The notes under the pieces are model-generated. The model searched no databases. It worked only from the letters and a program-made list of their open reading frames with translations, and was not told where the DNA came from. 64,000 nt of DNA from Tardiphaga alba (GTDB taxonomy: Bacteria; Pseudomonadota; Alphaproteobacteria; Rhizobiales; Xanthobacteraceae). Below, piece by piece: positions 46,326 to 55,657 of the stretch. The stretch lies in the NCBI RefSeq assembly GCF_018279705.1, contig NZ_CP036498.1, positions 1,629,001-1,693,000 of the forward strand. Reading direction: 5' to 3'. The translations under genes were made by a program, and so were the position numbers. Each line of letters begins with the position of its first letter. Position 1 is the first letter of the stretch.

Positions 46326-48581
46326 TCAGAACCGGTAGGTCGCCGTTCCCAACACCGTACGTCCAAGGCCGTAATAGCAGTCGCCGCGGGAATAGCACGC
46401 TGCCACATAGCGCTCGTCGCTGATATTGTTGGCGTTGATCTGCAGCCGGAACGGGCCGGGGTCCCAGGCGATCATCATGTCAAACAGCGTGTAGTCGGGG
46501 ATGGTGATCAAATTTGGCTCGTCATAGGACGTTCCGATATAGCGCACGCCGGCGCCCACCGAGACATCGCGCAGACCGAATGCCGTCAGTCTATACTTGC
46601 CCCACAGCGAGGCCTGGTTGTTCGGCACGCCTTCGACGCTCTTGCCGATATTTGTGCCGCTTTCGACCTTGGCGTTGATGTAGGAGTAGCTGCCGATGAT
46701 GTCGAGATCAGCGGTCACCTTGCCGATGACTTCGAGCTCGGCGCCGCGAATGCGGACTTGTCCGGTCTGGCTGGAGGCGAACGGATTACTTGATGGGGCC
46801 AGCCGATTCTTCTCCACCGTGTCGTAGAGCGCAGCATTGATCGCCAAGGTGGAGGTCGGGTTGTACTTGAAGCCGACCTCGAATGTTTCGCCGCGCTGAT
46901 CCTTGCAGGTGCCGCCGACACAGGCACTGCCGCCATAGACGGCGCTCACAAAGACCGGATTGAACGATTGCGCCCAGGTCACATAGGGATTGAGACCGAA
47001 AGGCGTTTCATACATCAGGCTGGCACGGCCGGTGGTGGCCGATCGGTCGCTGTCGTCGGCCACGGTGCGTCGTGTGCTGGCAAGGTCATGCCGAATGCCC
47101 AGCGTTGCCAGCCAAGGACCGAGGCGCATTTGGTCTTGCGCGTAAAATCCGGTCTGGGTCTGCCGCGTATCGGGATTATTGACCAGCGGGAGAAGGGCCA
47201 CGCTGCTATAGACGGGGTTATAGAGGTCGAACAGTTGAGCATCGACGCCGCCGGCCGACGCCGAGCGCTGCTCGAGATTGCGATGATCGACACCGAACAG
47301 CATCTTGTGCGCGATCGGGCCGGTCAGCGCCTTCACCTGGATATTGTTGTCGATGGTGAAGCTGTCGTTGGACGACGTCTGATTGCCGGTCCCGCGAATG
47401 ACGGAACGCCTGTTGCCGCTGAAGTCGAACACATAGGGATTCGGGAAGAACGAATACGCGTAGACGGAACGGTAGATGCCATCAACATGCGCGTAGCGCA
47501 TGTTCTGGGTGAACTTCACCGCATCGTTGAATTCGTGTTCGAACAGGCTACTGATGGCGCCGGTCTCGGTCTGGTAGATGTCGTTCTGCGGATCGCCGGT
47601 AAAGCGATTGCGTGGAATATAGCCGTTCGGTCCCGCCACCAGCGTGCCTTCGCGCGGCAGGAAGCCGTTGCTGGTGCCTGATCGGTCCTTCTGATAGGTG
47701 CCAAGCACGGTCCAGCTGGTATTCGCAGTCGGGCGCCAGGTCAGCGATGGCGAGAGGGCGATCCGATTGTCCGGGACAAAATCGACCTGGGTGCCGCTAT
47801 CGCGGAACAGGCCGACGAACCGGTACAGCCACTCGCCATCCTTGGTCAGCTTGCCGGTGGAATCCATCTGGATCTGCTTGCGGCCGAAATTGTCGAAGGC
47901 GACGCCGACTTCATTATGCGCTTCGGCGCGCGGGCGTTTCGAGATCAGATTGACCAGGCCGGCGATCGACGAGTCGCCGTAAAGCACCGAGGCCGGGCCG
48001 CGAAACACTTCGACACGCTCGAGCATGAAAGGATCGACGCGCCATTCGTTGAAGGCGCCGCGCTCATTCACCCGCGTGCCGTCGAGATAGACGTTCGGGC
48101 TCTGGCCGCGGATCGTCATGTAGTCGTTGCGCGTATCGACGCCGCCGGGTTCGGCAAACACGCCGGGCACATAGCGCAGGGTTTCGGCAACGCTGGTGGC
48201 GCCTTGATCGCGCACTTGCTCGGCGCCCACGACGCTGACCGACTGTGCCGTCTGGTTCAGTGGCGTGTCAGTCTTGGTGCCGGTGCCGCTGACTGTTGCC
48301 AGATAACCTTGTACGGGACTGGTGCCGGTCGCCGCACGCACCGCGGGTGCTGCTGCTGTTGCAGCAGTCGGAGCCGTGTTGCCGCGCGCCGCAGTTCGAC
48401 GGCTTGTTGCACGCGCCGTCTGCGCACGTTGCGGACGGATCGGCGTGGCCCTGGGTTTGGCTTGTTCGACAACAACGGGTGGGAGTTGGTTTTGCGCCTG
48501 TGCCGATGCATCGACAGCGAAGATGGTGAGAACCGAGATTGACGCTCCGAAGAGTCGCCGAGATGTGCTGGAGTTTAGCAT
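46326..48581 (-). CDS. TonB-dependent siderophore-type receptor
   Basis: Predicted product is 751 residues from ATG 48581 (AAGGT upstream). A signal peptide ends near ASAQAQ. Residues about 40-95 are an Arg/Ala/Thr-rich linker without an STN signalling domain. The plug domain follows (QSVSVVGAEQVRDQGATSVA, PGVFAEPGGVDTRNDYMTIRG, ERVEVFRGPASVLYGDSSIAG), then a 22-strand-type barrel ending in ATYRF, the usual terminal Phe. The plug resembles ferrichrome/ferripyoverdine receptors, so ferric-siderophore uptake is likely. No periplasmic or ABC partners lie nearby. I did not find a clear iron-response site upstream. Confidence 0.92.
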   Translation of the reverse strand: MLNSSTSRRLFGASISVLTIFAVDASAQAQNQLPPVVVEQAKPRATPIRPQRAQTARATSRRTAARGNTAPTAATAAAPAVRAATGTSPVQGYLATVSGTGTKTDTPLNQTAQSVSVVGAEQVRDQGATSVAETLRYVPGVFAEPGGVDTRNDYMTIRGQSPNVYLDGTRVNERGAFNEWRVDPFMLERVEVFRGPASVLYGDSSIAGLVNLISKRPRAEAHNEVGVAFDNFGRKQIQMDSTGKLTKDGEWLYRFVGLFRDSGTQVDFVPDNRIALSPSLTWRPTANTSWTVLGTYQKDRSGTSNGFLPREGTLVAGPNGYIPRNRFTGDPQNDIYQTETGAISSLFEHEFNDAVKFTQNMRYAHVDGIYRSVYAYSFFPNPYVFDFSGNRRSVIRGTGNQTSSNDSFTIDNNIQVKALTGPIAHKMLFGVDHRNLEQRSASAGGVDAQLFDLYNPVYSSVALLPLVNNPDTRQTQTGFYAQDQMRLGPWLATLGIRHDLASTRRTVADDSDRSATTGRASLMYETPFGLNPYVTWAQSFNPVFVSAVYGGSACVGGTCKDQRGETFEVGFKYNPTSTLAINAALYDTVEKNRLAPSSNPFASSQTGQVRIRGAELEVIGKVTADLDIIGSYSYINAKVESGTNIGKSVEGVPNNQASLWGKYRLTAFGLRDVSVGAGVRYIGTSYDEPNLITIPDYTLFDMMIAWDPGPFRLQINANNISDERYVAACYSRGDCYYGLGRTVLGTATYRF

Positions 48582-48847
48582 AGTTACCTTGTCGCCTAAT
48601 TTTCAGCTCATTCGGTAACGCCTCTCTACGGCCGAGGAAACGCCAAATGGCTGTTTTCACAGGCCACCAGTTTAGTATCGCTCCACTGTTGCCCAGCGTT
48701 TCTGCGCGACTCCTTGTTAGTCGCGAAACTAAGAGGAGCATGTTATTTTTTACGAAACTACAAAGAGTATGTCGGCACGTGCGGTTGTCATTCGTCTTTC
48801 AGTCGCTTGCCAAATCTCAATGCTCGCGCATGTCCGGGAGAATGCTC

Positions 48848-49495
48848 ATGTCACTCACTCTGCATTTCCATCCGCTGTCATCCTATTGCTGGAAGACATT
48901 GATCGCTCTCTATGAGAACGACACGCCGTTCGTGCCGCGCATAGTCAATCTCGGTGACCCCGCGCAACGCTATGCGCATCTGGCGTTGTGGCCGGTCGGC
49001 AAGTTCCCGGTGCTGCAGGATGATGCGCGCGGTGACATCGTGCCGGAAGCGACCATCATCATCGACTATCTCGACAGTCACTATCCCGGGGCGACACGTT
49101 TCATTCCCGAAGGCGATCTCGGCCTGAAGACACGGCTGCGCGATCGCTTCTTCGATCTCCACCTTCACGCACACATGCAGAAGATCATCGACGACCGGTT
49201 GCGCCCGGCCGATGTCAAGGATCCGCATGGCGTTGCGGAGGCGAAGACAAAGTTGGGTATCGCCTATGACATGATCGAGCGCGACATGGCCGATGGACCG
49301 TGGGCGATGGCGCGTGCCTTTACGCTCGCTGATTGCGCGGCCTTGCCGCCGCTCTATTACGCCAACAAGGTGCTGCCCTTTGCCGACACGCATCCGCGCG
49401 CCTTCGCCTATCTCCAGCGCTTGCAGGCCCGGCCGTCGATCGCGCGCGTGCTCAGGGAAGCCGAGCCTTATCTCGGCATGTTCCCGCAGGAATGA
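48848..49495 (+). CDS. Glutathione S-transferase family protein
   Basis: Predicted product is 215 residues from ATG 48848, with GGGAGA 6 nt upstream; the longer frame from 48647 has no support. It has an N-terminal thioredoxin-like domain starting TLHFHPLSSYCWKTLIALYE with an SSYCWK active-site region, GKFPVLQDD (cis-Pro), VPEATIIIDYLD, and a C-terminal helical domain with AFTLADCAALPPLYY. Cys rather than Ser near the active site is seen in maleylacetoacetate isomerase-like and beta-type GSTs. The substrate is unknown. It is divergent from the TonB receptor gene. Confidence 0.9.
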   Translation: MSLTLHFHPLSSYCWKTLIALYENDTPFVPRIVNLGDPAQRYAHLALWPVGKFPVLQDDARGDIVPEATIIIDYLDSHYPGATRFIPEGDLGLKTRLRDRFFDLHLHAHMQKIIDDRLRPADVKDPHGVAEAKTKLGIAYDMIERDMADGPWAMARAFTLADCAALPPLYYANKVLPFADTHPRAFAYLQRLQARPSIARVLREAEPYLGMFPQE

Positions 49496-49589
49496 TGCGG
49501 CCATGACGCCGGAGATAATTCCAAAGGCGCTGTCGGATTGGCAGATCACCAATCGTCATTCTGACAGTCAACGCTGAAGGGGAAGAGCC

Positions 49590-50003
49590 ATGCGTTTCAT
49601 GGTGATCGTGAAGGCCAACAAGGACACCGAAGCCGGTGTGATGCCGTCGATGGAATTGCTCACGGCGATGGGAAATTTCAACGAAGAAATGGTCAAGGCC
49701 GGTGTGATGCAGGCCGGCGAGGGCGTGCATCCGACCAGCAAGGGCACGCGCATCCGCTATGGGGACGGCGCGCCCGCTGTGACGCATGGGCCATTCCCTC
49801 TGTCGAGTGATCTCCTTGCCGGTTTCTGGCTGATCGAAACCGAGACGCGCGACGAAGCGATCGCCTGGATGAAGCGCGCGCCGTTCGAGAGCGGTGCCGA
49901 GATCGAGATCCGACAGATCTTTGCGCCGGAGGATTTTGGCGACGCGTTCACGCCCGAGCTGCGCGAGCAGGAAGAGCTGATGCGCGCGCAGCTGGAGAAG
50001 TAA
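49590..50003 (+). CDS. YCII domain protein (second copy in window)
   Basis: Predicted product is 137 residues with a strong ribosome site (AAGGGGAAGAG). It is a YCII-related protein: MRFMVIVKANKDTEAG start and THGPFPLSSDLLAGFWLIE, with the DGPF motif changed to HGPF. It belongs to the same superfamily as the gene at 39708 but is diverged and not adjacent to a sigma gene. It could be a distant member of an ECF42 regulon. It follows the GST gene by 94 bp. Confidence 0.85.
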   Translation: MRFMVIVKANKDTEAGVMPSMELLTAMGNFNEEMVKAGVMQAGEGVHPTSKGTRIRYGDGAPAVTHGPFPLSSDLLAGFWLIETETRDEAIAWMKRAPFESGAEIEIRQIFAPEDFGDAFTPELREQEELMRAQLEK

Positions 50004-50010
50004 GCGACAT

Positions 50011-50119
50011 GTAGGGTGGGCAAAGCGCAGCGTGCCCACCATTCCCGACCCAGCATCTGACGGTGGGCACGCGTCCGCCGACGCGCTGCGCGCTATGGCG
50101 GAGGCTTTGCCCACCCTAC
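50011..50119. repeat. Palindromic intergenic repeat, GTAGGGTGGGC family
   Basis: Arms GTAGGGTGGGCAAAGC and GCTTTGCCCACCCTAC with inner complementary GCCCACC/GGTGGGC segments. It lies between convergent YCII and glgA genes. Confidence 0.8.
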
Positions 50120-50128
50120 AGGCGCAAA

Positions 50129-51542
50129 TCAGGCGGCGATGGTCTTGCGATAGAGCGAGGAATAGCTCGCCGCCGAAATGTTCCAGGAGAATGATTTCGC
50201 CATGGCGCTGCGGCGCATGGAGTTCAGCCGGTCCTTCGCGCCATAGGTGGCGAAGGCGCGCAGGATGCCCCGAGGAACGACTCGGTGGAGGGCTGCGTGA
50301 ACAGGAAGCCGGTCTCGCCATCGACAATGGTTTCGGCAAGGCCGCCGGTCTGATGGCCGATCGGCAGCGAGCCGAAGCGCTGCGCATACATCTGGCTCAG
50401 GCCGCACGGCTCGAAGCGTGACGGCATCAGCGTGAAATCGCTGCCGGCGAAGATGCGGCGGGCTTCGCGGTCGTTAAAGCCGATGGCGACGCCGATGGCG
50501 TCGGGTCGGCGGCGATGCGCCTCCATCAGCGCATTCTCGATGGCGGTCTCGCCGCGGCCGGTGACGACGATCTGTCCGCCAGCCGACACAATCGCATCAG
50601 CCGCAGCGAGTACGAGATCGACGCCCTTCTGATGCACGAGACGGGCGACCAGACCGAAAATGGGCCCGCGCGACAGCGCGAGCCCGAATTGCTGACGGAC
50701 ACCATCGGCATTGGCGCGTTTGGCTTCCCAGTCGCCGGCGCCGAACGGGCGCATCAGTTCCGGGCAGACGCGCGGATCCCAGGTCTCGTCGATGCCATTG
50801 AGGATGCCGGTGAGCTGCGATGCATTCGAACGCTTCTTCAGCAGGCCTTCGAGGCCGCAGCCGAGCTCGGGCGTGGTGATCTCGCGGGCATAGGTCTCGC
50901 TCACCGTGGTGAGATGCGTCGCATAGTTCAGGCCGCCTTTGAGGAAGGACAGCTTGTCGTAGAATTCCAGCCCGTCGATATGGAACGACTCGTCCGGCGC
51001 GCCGATACGGCGCAGCGCAGTCTTCGGGAACAGGCCCTGATAGGCCAGATTGTGGATGGTCAGGATGGTCGGGATCTGGCTGCCGTTCCAGGCCATATAG
51101 GCCGGCACCAGTGCGCCCGGCCAGTCATTGGCATGAACGAGATCGGCCGCCCAGTTCGGGTCGAGCTCGCCGGCTGCCAGCAGCGCCGCCGCCGAGGCGA
51201 AGCGGGCAAAGCGGATATCGTTGTCCGGCCAGTCGCGGGCGTTTTCGTCGCCATAGGGATTGCCGGGGCGATCATAGAGCTGCGGGCACAGCAGCACATA
51301 GATAGGCATGCCGTCCCGGGTGGCGGCGAGGCCGAGCGAGCAGGCCGGCATCTCGGCCAGCGCCGGGCATTCCCCACGATCTCGATCGGTCCGCATTGGG
51401 AGACCACGTCGCGATAGCCGGGGAGGATGACGCGAACGTCGGTCCAGTTGCGCAGCGCGCGGGGTAGGGCCGCCGACACGGCGGCGAGTCCGCCGACGCG
51501 GACATAGTCGTCGATCTCAGGCGTGACGAACAGAACCCTCAA
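50129..51542 (-). pseudogene. glgA: Glycogen synthase GlgA, two frameshifts
   Basis: The family is clear (GT5): N-terminus MRVLFVTPEIDDYVRVGGLA, middle NDWPGALVPAYMAWN, IPTILTIHNLAYQG, FGLVARLVHQKGVDL, and C-terminal PSRFEPCGLSQMYAQRFG. The frame breaks twice, at C-runs 51372-51375 and 50268-50271 on the plus strand. Adding one base at each gives EIVGECPALAE and FLGGILRAFATYG, and a 471-residue protein ending at 50129. The ADP-glucose motif, usually K[TV]GGLADV, reads RVGGLAAV here, so the usual Lys is Arg. It transfers glucose from ADP-glucose to glycogen. No glgB, glgC or glgX lies nearby. Confidence 0.82.
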
Positions 51543-51743
51543 GCGCGCCCCTCGTGCCCCATGTGGCGCAAGTGAATGGAAACCGGTCCGATGCCTCTGG
51601 GTGCATCACTACCTAACGGTTTTGGAACTCAGTTTTATTACTTGCCGGCCAAATCAACTCTATTTGCACTGCGATATATCACATCACTTAATGCGGCATT
51701 GCAAAAGAGAAATGTGACGCGCGCGATTTGTCGCTAATAATTT

Positions 51744-53132
51744 TTAAGCGTCGGTCGGCTGCTGCACGATGAGGCGCAGGAAGCTCATGACGCAGCCAAT
51801 GGCGGCGAAGCCGGCGCCGAGCGCCAGCGCCCAGGTCGCGCCGGCATGGCCGAAGAGTCCGAAACAGAACGCAGCAAGGGCCGCGCCGGTACTCTGGCCC
51901 GTGAGCCGGGCGGTGGCGACGATGCCGCTGGCGCCGCCGCTGCGGCCGGCGGGGGCGCTGGACATGATGGCCTTCATGTTCGGCGCCTGGAAGAAGCCGA
52001 AGCCGGCGCCGCAGATCACCATGCGCCAGACGATATTGGCGATGCTCGGGTCCGGCGGCAGGGTTGCCAGCAGCACCATGCCGACCCCGAGCAGCGCCAG
52101 GCCGATGCCGCCGAGCAGGCCGGCCGGATAGTGGTCGGACAGCCGGCCGGCGATCGGCGCCATGATGCCCACCACCAGCGGCCACGGCGTCAGGAAGATG
52201 CCGGTTTCCACCGCCGAGCGATGCAAAACTTCTTCGAAGTAGAAAGGCAGCGACACGAAAGCGAGGCCCTGCACGGCGAAGGAGCAGACCGCCGTCGCCG
52301 CCGAAAGGGCAAAGAGCGGCCGGCGGAACAGGTCGATGGGGAGCATAGGCGCGGGATGTCCAGCCTGCCGTCGCAGCAGCACCCAGCCTATCAGCGCTCC
52401 GGCGACGAGTTCGGCGATTACGACCGGGGCCGAGACATGATGCGCGGCGCTGTCGATGCCGGTAATCAGCAGGCCCAGGCACGCAACAGCCAGCAAAGCA
52501 CCGAGGTAGTCGAAGCTGTGCGTCGCGCGCGTCGTCTTCGGCAGGGTTTTCAGGCTGATGGCGAGTGCCGCAAGGCCAAAGGGCAGGTTGATGGCAAACA
52601 GCCATTCCCAACTGGCCACCGACAGGATGGCAGACGCGATGGTCGGCCCGATGGTGAAGGACGTGGCCACGATCAGCGCATTGTGCCCGAGCCCTCGGCC
52701 GAAATGCTGGGGTGGATAGACGGTGCGTACCAGCGCGGCATTGACGCTCATGGCGCCGGAGGCACCGAGCCCTTGCAGCACGCGTGCAATCAGCAGCGAT
52801 TCCAGCGACCAGGCCAGCGCGCAGGCGACGGACGCCACGGTGAACAGGACCAGCCCGAACAGATAGATGCGTTGATGGCCGATGATCTCGCCCAGCGCGC
52901 CGAAAGGCAGCAAAGTGGCGACCATGGCGATCTGGTAGACATTGACCACCCAGATGACGTCGGCTGGTGTCGCCTTCAGATCCGATGCGATGGTGGGCAG
53001 CGCGATGTTGGCGATAGCGGTGTCGAGCGAGGCCATGGCCAGCGCGGTGAAGATCGCGACACGCGCCCAGCGTTGCTGTTGCGGCGTCAGCCCGTTGGGC
53101 TGAGAAGCCTGTGCCGCGATACCATCTGCCAT
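51744..53132 (-). CDS. DHA2-type MFS multidrug exporter (EmrB/QacA-like)
   Basis: Predicted product is 462 residues with about 14 membrane segments. Motifs fit the DHA2 group: LDTAIANIALPTIASDL in helix 1, WVVNVYQIAMVATLLPFGAL, ARVLQGLGASGAMS, and QSTGAALAAF near the end. It exports drugs or other amphipathic compounds using the proton gradient. No membrane-fusion partner is adjacent. It is downstream of the HxlR-MATE pair on the same strand, with a 113-bp gap; cotranscription is possible. Confidence 0.9.
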   Translation of the reverse strand: MADGIAAQASQPNGLTPQQQRWARVAIFTALAMASLDTAIANIALPTIASDLKATPADVIWVVNVYQIAMVATLLPFGALGEIIGHQRIYLFGLVLFTVASVACALAWSLESLLIARVLQGLGASGAMSVNAALVRTVYPPQHFGRGLGHNALIVATSFTIGPTIASAILSVASWEWLFAINLPFGLAALAISLKTLPKTTRATHSFDYLGALLAVACLGLLITGIDSAAHHVSAPVVIAELVAGALIGWVLLRRQAGHPAPMLPIDLFRRPLFALSAATAVCSFAVQGLAFVSLPFYFEEVLHRSAVETGIFLTPWPLVVGIMAPIAGRLSDHYPAGLLGGIGLALLGVGMVLLATLPPDPSIANIVWRMVICGAGFGFFQAPNMKAIMSSAPAGRSGGASGIVATARLTGQSTGAALAAFCFGLFGHAGATWALALGAGFAAIGCVMSFLRLIVQQPTDA

Positions 53133-53245
53133 CTCTGGGGATTCCTAGATGCGGCCGCCATCGTGGCCGATCCCGGCTATCTAGGCCAGTTCGTCGCAGG
53201 CCTGCAGACGCGCAACTGCATGTGCCATATGCGCCCGTCGCCGGC

Positions 53246-54649
53246 TCAGTTCGCTTTCTTGAACCACGTCCCCGATGCCACCGCAGTGGCAATGATGGTG
53301 CCGTAGGTGACCAGCGCCAATGCGAGGCAGGCGAACAGCCAGGTCAGCGATCCCGTCAGCCGCAGTGCCAGCCAGCCGCCGCCGATCGAGATCAGTAGCC
53401 GCAATACGCCGGCTAGCAGCGGAAACAGCATCTTGCCCGCACCTTGCGAGGCGAAATAGAGCGACAGGCCCAGGCCGAAGAAGCCGTAGGCGGGGCCGAC
53501 GATGCGCAGATAGGCGCTGCCGGTCTCGATCATCTGCGGATCGCTGCCGAAAAGTCCGAGCCATGCCGCCGGCCAGATGGCGGCGATGAGGCCGACCGTT
53601 TCGGTGATCGCGAACACCATGGCGCCACCGATCAGAGCTGCGCGAAGTGCGCGGTCTTCCTGCCCGGCGCCGATATTGGTGCCGACAAGGGCGACCAGCG
53701 GCCCGCCGAAGCCGAAGGCCAGCGGCACCATCAAAAATTCCAGCCGCACGCCTGTGCCGAAGCCGGCCACTGCGTCACCACCCGCGAAACCGCCGACCAG
53801 TGCGGTGGTGAGCAGCACCGTGAGGCTCGTCTGCAGCGAGATGACAGCAGCGATGGCGCCGACGCGAAGAATGTCGGCCGAGAGGTCCCAGCGCAGCGGC
53901 GCCCATTTGAAATGCACGATGCAGCGGCCGGAGAGAATGTAGCCGGCCAGCACGGCGCCCACGGTGAAGGTCGAGAGCACCACCGCCCAGCCGCCGCCGG
54001 CAATGCCGAGCGCGGGGATCGGCCCCCAGCCGAAGATCAGGAGCGGCGACAGCGGGATCAGGATGACGACGCCGATGCAGATCGAGAGCGACGGCACCAG
54101 CATGTTGCCGGTGCCGCGGATGATGCTGGCAAAGCCGTTCATCAGCCAGACCAGCACGCTGCCGCCGAACACCACATTTGAATATTGCATGGCCGCATCG
54201 AGCGCGCCGCCGCTGACGCCCATGGATGTGTAGATGGCGCGACCGAAGATCAGGAAGATCGCGGAGCCGGTGAGGCCGAGCAGGATATTGATGAAGGTGG
54301 CATGCAGCACCAGCGCCTCGGCATCTGCCGTGCGCCGCGCACCGAGCGCACGCGCAATGGCCGATGAGATGCCGCCGCCCATGGCGCCGGCCGACAGCAT
54401 CTGCATCATCATGAAGCCGGGAAACACCACCGCCATGCCGGTGAGGGCATCGCTGCCGAGATGCGAGACCCACCAGGTCTCAATGAGGCCGGTAGAGGCC
54501 TGCGCCAGCATCACCAGCAGATTGGGCCAGGCGAGCTTCACCAGCGTGGGGGCGAGCGGTGCCTGCAGCAGCATCCGCGTGCGCGGATTCATCTCCGGCA
54601 CCGGCGCGGGATGGGCGGCAGCGATCGCCTGCGGCGTTTCCAGTTTCAT
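53246..54649 (-). CDS. MATE family efflux transporter
   Basis: Predicted product is 467 residues with about 12 membrane helices and the MATE pattern: VKLAWPNLLVMLAQASTGLIETW in helix 1, VFPGFMMMQMLSAGAMGGGIS, and LVALVGTNIGAGQED in the second half, the usual loop motif. It exports cationic or drug-like compounds by proton or sodium antiport. Its ATG overlaps the stop of the restored HxlR gene by 4 bp (54646-54649), so the regulator and the exporter are coupled and the HxlR protein may sense its substrate. Confidence 0.9.
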   Translation of the reverse strand: MKLETPQAIAAAHPAPVPEMNPRTRMLLQAPLAPTLVKLAWPNLLVMLAQASTGLIETWWVSHLGSDALTGMAVVFPGFMMMQMLSAGAMGGGISSAIARALGARRTADAEALVLHATFINILLGLTGSAIFLIFGRAIYTSMGVSGGALDAAMQYSNVVFGGSVLVWLMNGFASIIRGTGNMLVPSLSICIGVVILIPLSPLLIFGWGPIPALGIAGGGWAVVLSTFTVGAVLAGYILSGRCIVHFKWAPLRWDLSADILRVGAIAAVISLQTSLTVLLTTALVGGFAGGDAVAGFGTGVRLEFLMVPLAFGFGGPLVALVGTNIGAGQEDRALRAALIGGAMVFAITETVGLIAAIWPAAWLGLFGSDPQMIETGSAYLRIVGPAYGFFGLGLSLYFASQGAGKMLFPLLAGVLRLLISIGGGWLALRLTGSLTWLFACLALALVTYGTIIATAVASGTWFKKAN

Positions 54650-55148
54650 TGTTGTCCGTCCTTCTGTGGGCGCGGTTTGGTGAGGCGGCGTTGCACACGC
54701 GCACTGGCCGCGGGGCCGGGTGCGTTGGCGTGGGTGGCTTCGGTGATGGGCTTGCCGGTGTTGCGATCGACCAGGATCGGATCGGCGCGCGCGCCGGTCT
54801 CCTTGTCGACCAGCATCACACTCTCGCCCTCGGGGCGAAATGGCGGTTGCCCCAGCTCTGCAGCGACCACAGCACGGCGCGAAAATCGCGGCCGCGCGGT
54901 GTGACGATATATTCGTAGCGCGGCGGCTTCTCGGAATAGAGCCGCTTCTCCAGCAGCCCGGCCTCGACCAGCACCGCGAGGCGCCTGGTCAGCATGTTCG
55001 GGGCGATGTTGAGATTCTTCTGAAACTCGTCGAAGCGCGTCATCCCATAGATGGCGTCGCGCATGATCAGGATGCTCCACCATTCGCCGACGCGCTCGAG
55101 GCTGCGGGCGACCGGGCACTCCATCTTGTTGAAGCTCTTCCTCTGCAT
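54646..55148 (-). pseudogene. HxlR family regulator, single frameshift
   Basis: ATG 55148 starts MQRKSFNKMECPVARSLERV, followed by the HxlR winged helix: WWSILIMRDAIYGMTRFDEF, NMLTRRLAVLVEAGLLEKR and PRYEYIVTPRGRDF. The frame breaks at the G-run 54832-54835 on the plus strand; as read it stops at 54816. One added base continues as EGESVMLVDKETGARADP to 54646, where it overlaps the MATE start by 4 bp. The restored length is 167 residues, and the overlap confirms the distal frame. It probably controls the MATE gene. The inducer is unknown. Confidence 0.82.
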
Positions 55149-55199
55149 GGGAGACAAGCTAGGCGAGTCACTATCATCATGCAAGTCACATCGGAAAGA

Positions 55200-55305
55200 G
55201 TAGCCCGGATGGAGTGGACGGCGCATCGCGCCGGTAACGCAATCCGGGGACGGCGCTTCAATTGAAACGCTGTCCCCGGATTGCGCTTCGCTCCATCCGG
55301 GCTAC
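55200..55305. repeat. Palindromic intergenic repeat, GTAGCCCGGATGGAG family (second copy)
   Basis: Arms GTAGCCCGGATGGAG and CTCCATCCGGGCTAC match the copy at 25117-25206; the right arms are identical over more than 20 bases, and the centre differs. It lies upstream of the HxlR start. Confidence 0.8.
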
Positions 55306-55311
55306 GGGATT

Positions 55312-55497
55312 TTACCAGTGACCGCCGATTTGCAGGCCGGCGACATAGAAGACGGCAAAGGTCAGCGCCATCGCGGCGCCGACAAGCAGTTGCTCGCGAA
55401 GCGGAAGCTGGAACCAGGACATTGTGAGACCCAAGTGGAAGACGATGATTTCGGTAAAGGATGGACGGCGGATTTGAAAGTTAAATCGCGGTTCCAT
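55312..55497 (-). CDS. Small membrane protein
   Basis: Predicted product is 61 residues; ATG 55422 would give 36. One hydrophobic helix, LLVGAAMALTFAVFYVAGL, is preceded by a charged N-terminus. No ribosome site is strong and no family is recognised. It lies between two repeats, which lowers confidence, but the amino-acid pattern is that of a single-pass membrane protein rather than of a repeat translation. Confidence 0.4.
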   Translation of the reverse strand: MEPRFNFQIRRPSFTEIIVFHLGLTMSWFQLPLREQLLVGAAMALTFAVFYVAGLQIGGHW

Positions 55498-55534
55498 GCG
55501 GCGAGGCTAGAGCACTGAGCGCAACTAAAACTCT

Positions 55535-55647
55535 CCCCTCATCCTGAGGAGCGGCCTCTTGGCCGCGTCTCGAAGGATGGCCCCAGGCTTGGAGCCAGGC
55601 AAGCTCATGGTTCGAGACGGCGCTTCGCGCCTCCTCACCATGAGGGA
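55535..55647. repeat. Intergenic repeat with CCCTCATCCTGAGGAG arms
   Basis: The left arm CCCTCATCCTGAGGAG pairs with CTCCTCACCATGAGGG at the right end, with an inner CGTCTCGAA/TTCGAGACG pair. It sits just before the end of the acyl-CoA ligase gene. Confidence 0.75.
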
Positions 55648-55657
55648 CAGAGTGTGC

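Noticed and set aside
48717..48732. TTAGT/ACTAA inverted repeat upstream of TonB receptor as an iron-response (Irr/Fur) site
   Set aside because: Arms are short and it does not match the known TTTAGAA-N3-TTCTAAA or Fur patterns.
51846..53306. 486-codon frame opposite the DHA2 transporter, and the 534-codon minus-strand frame over the same gene
   Set aside because: Only the frame at 51744-53132 has membrane helices and MFS motifs.
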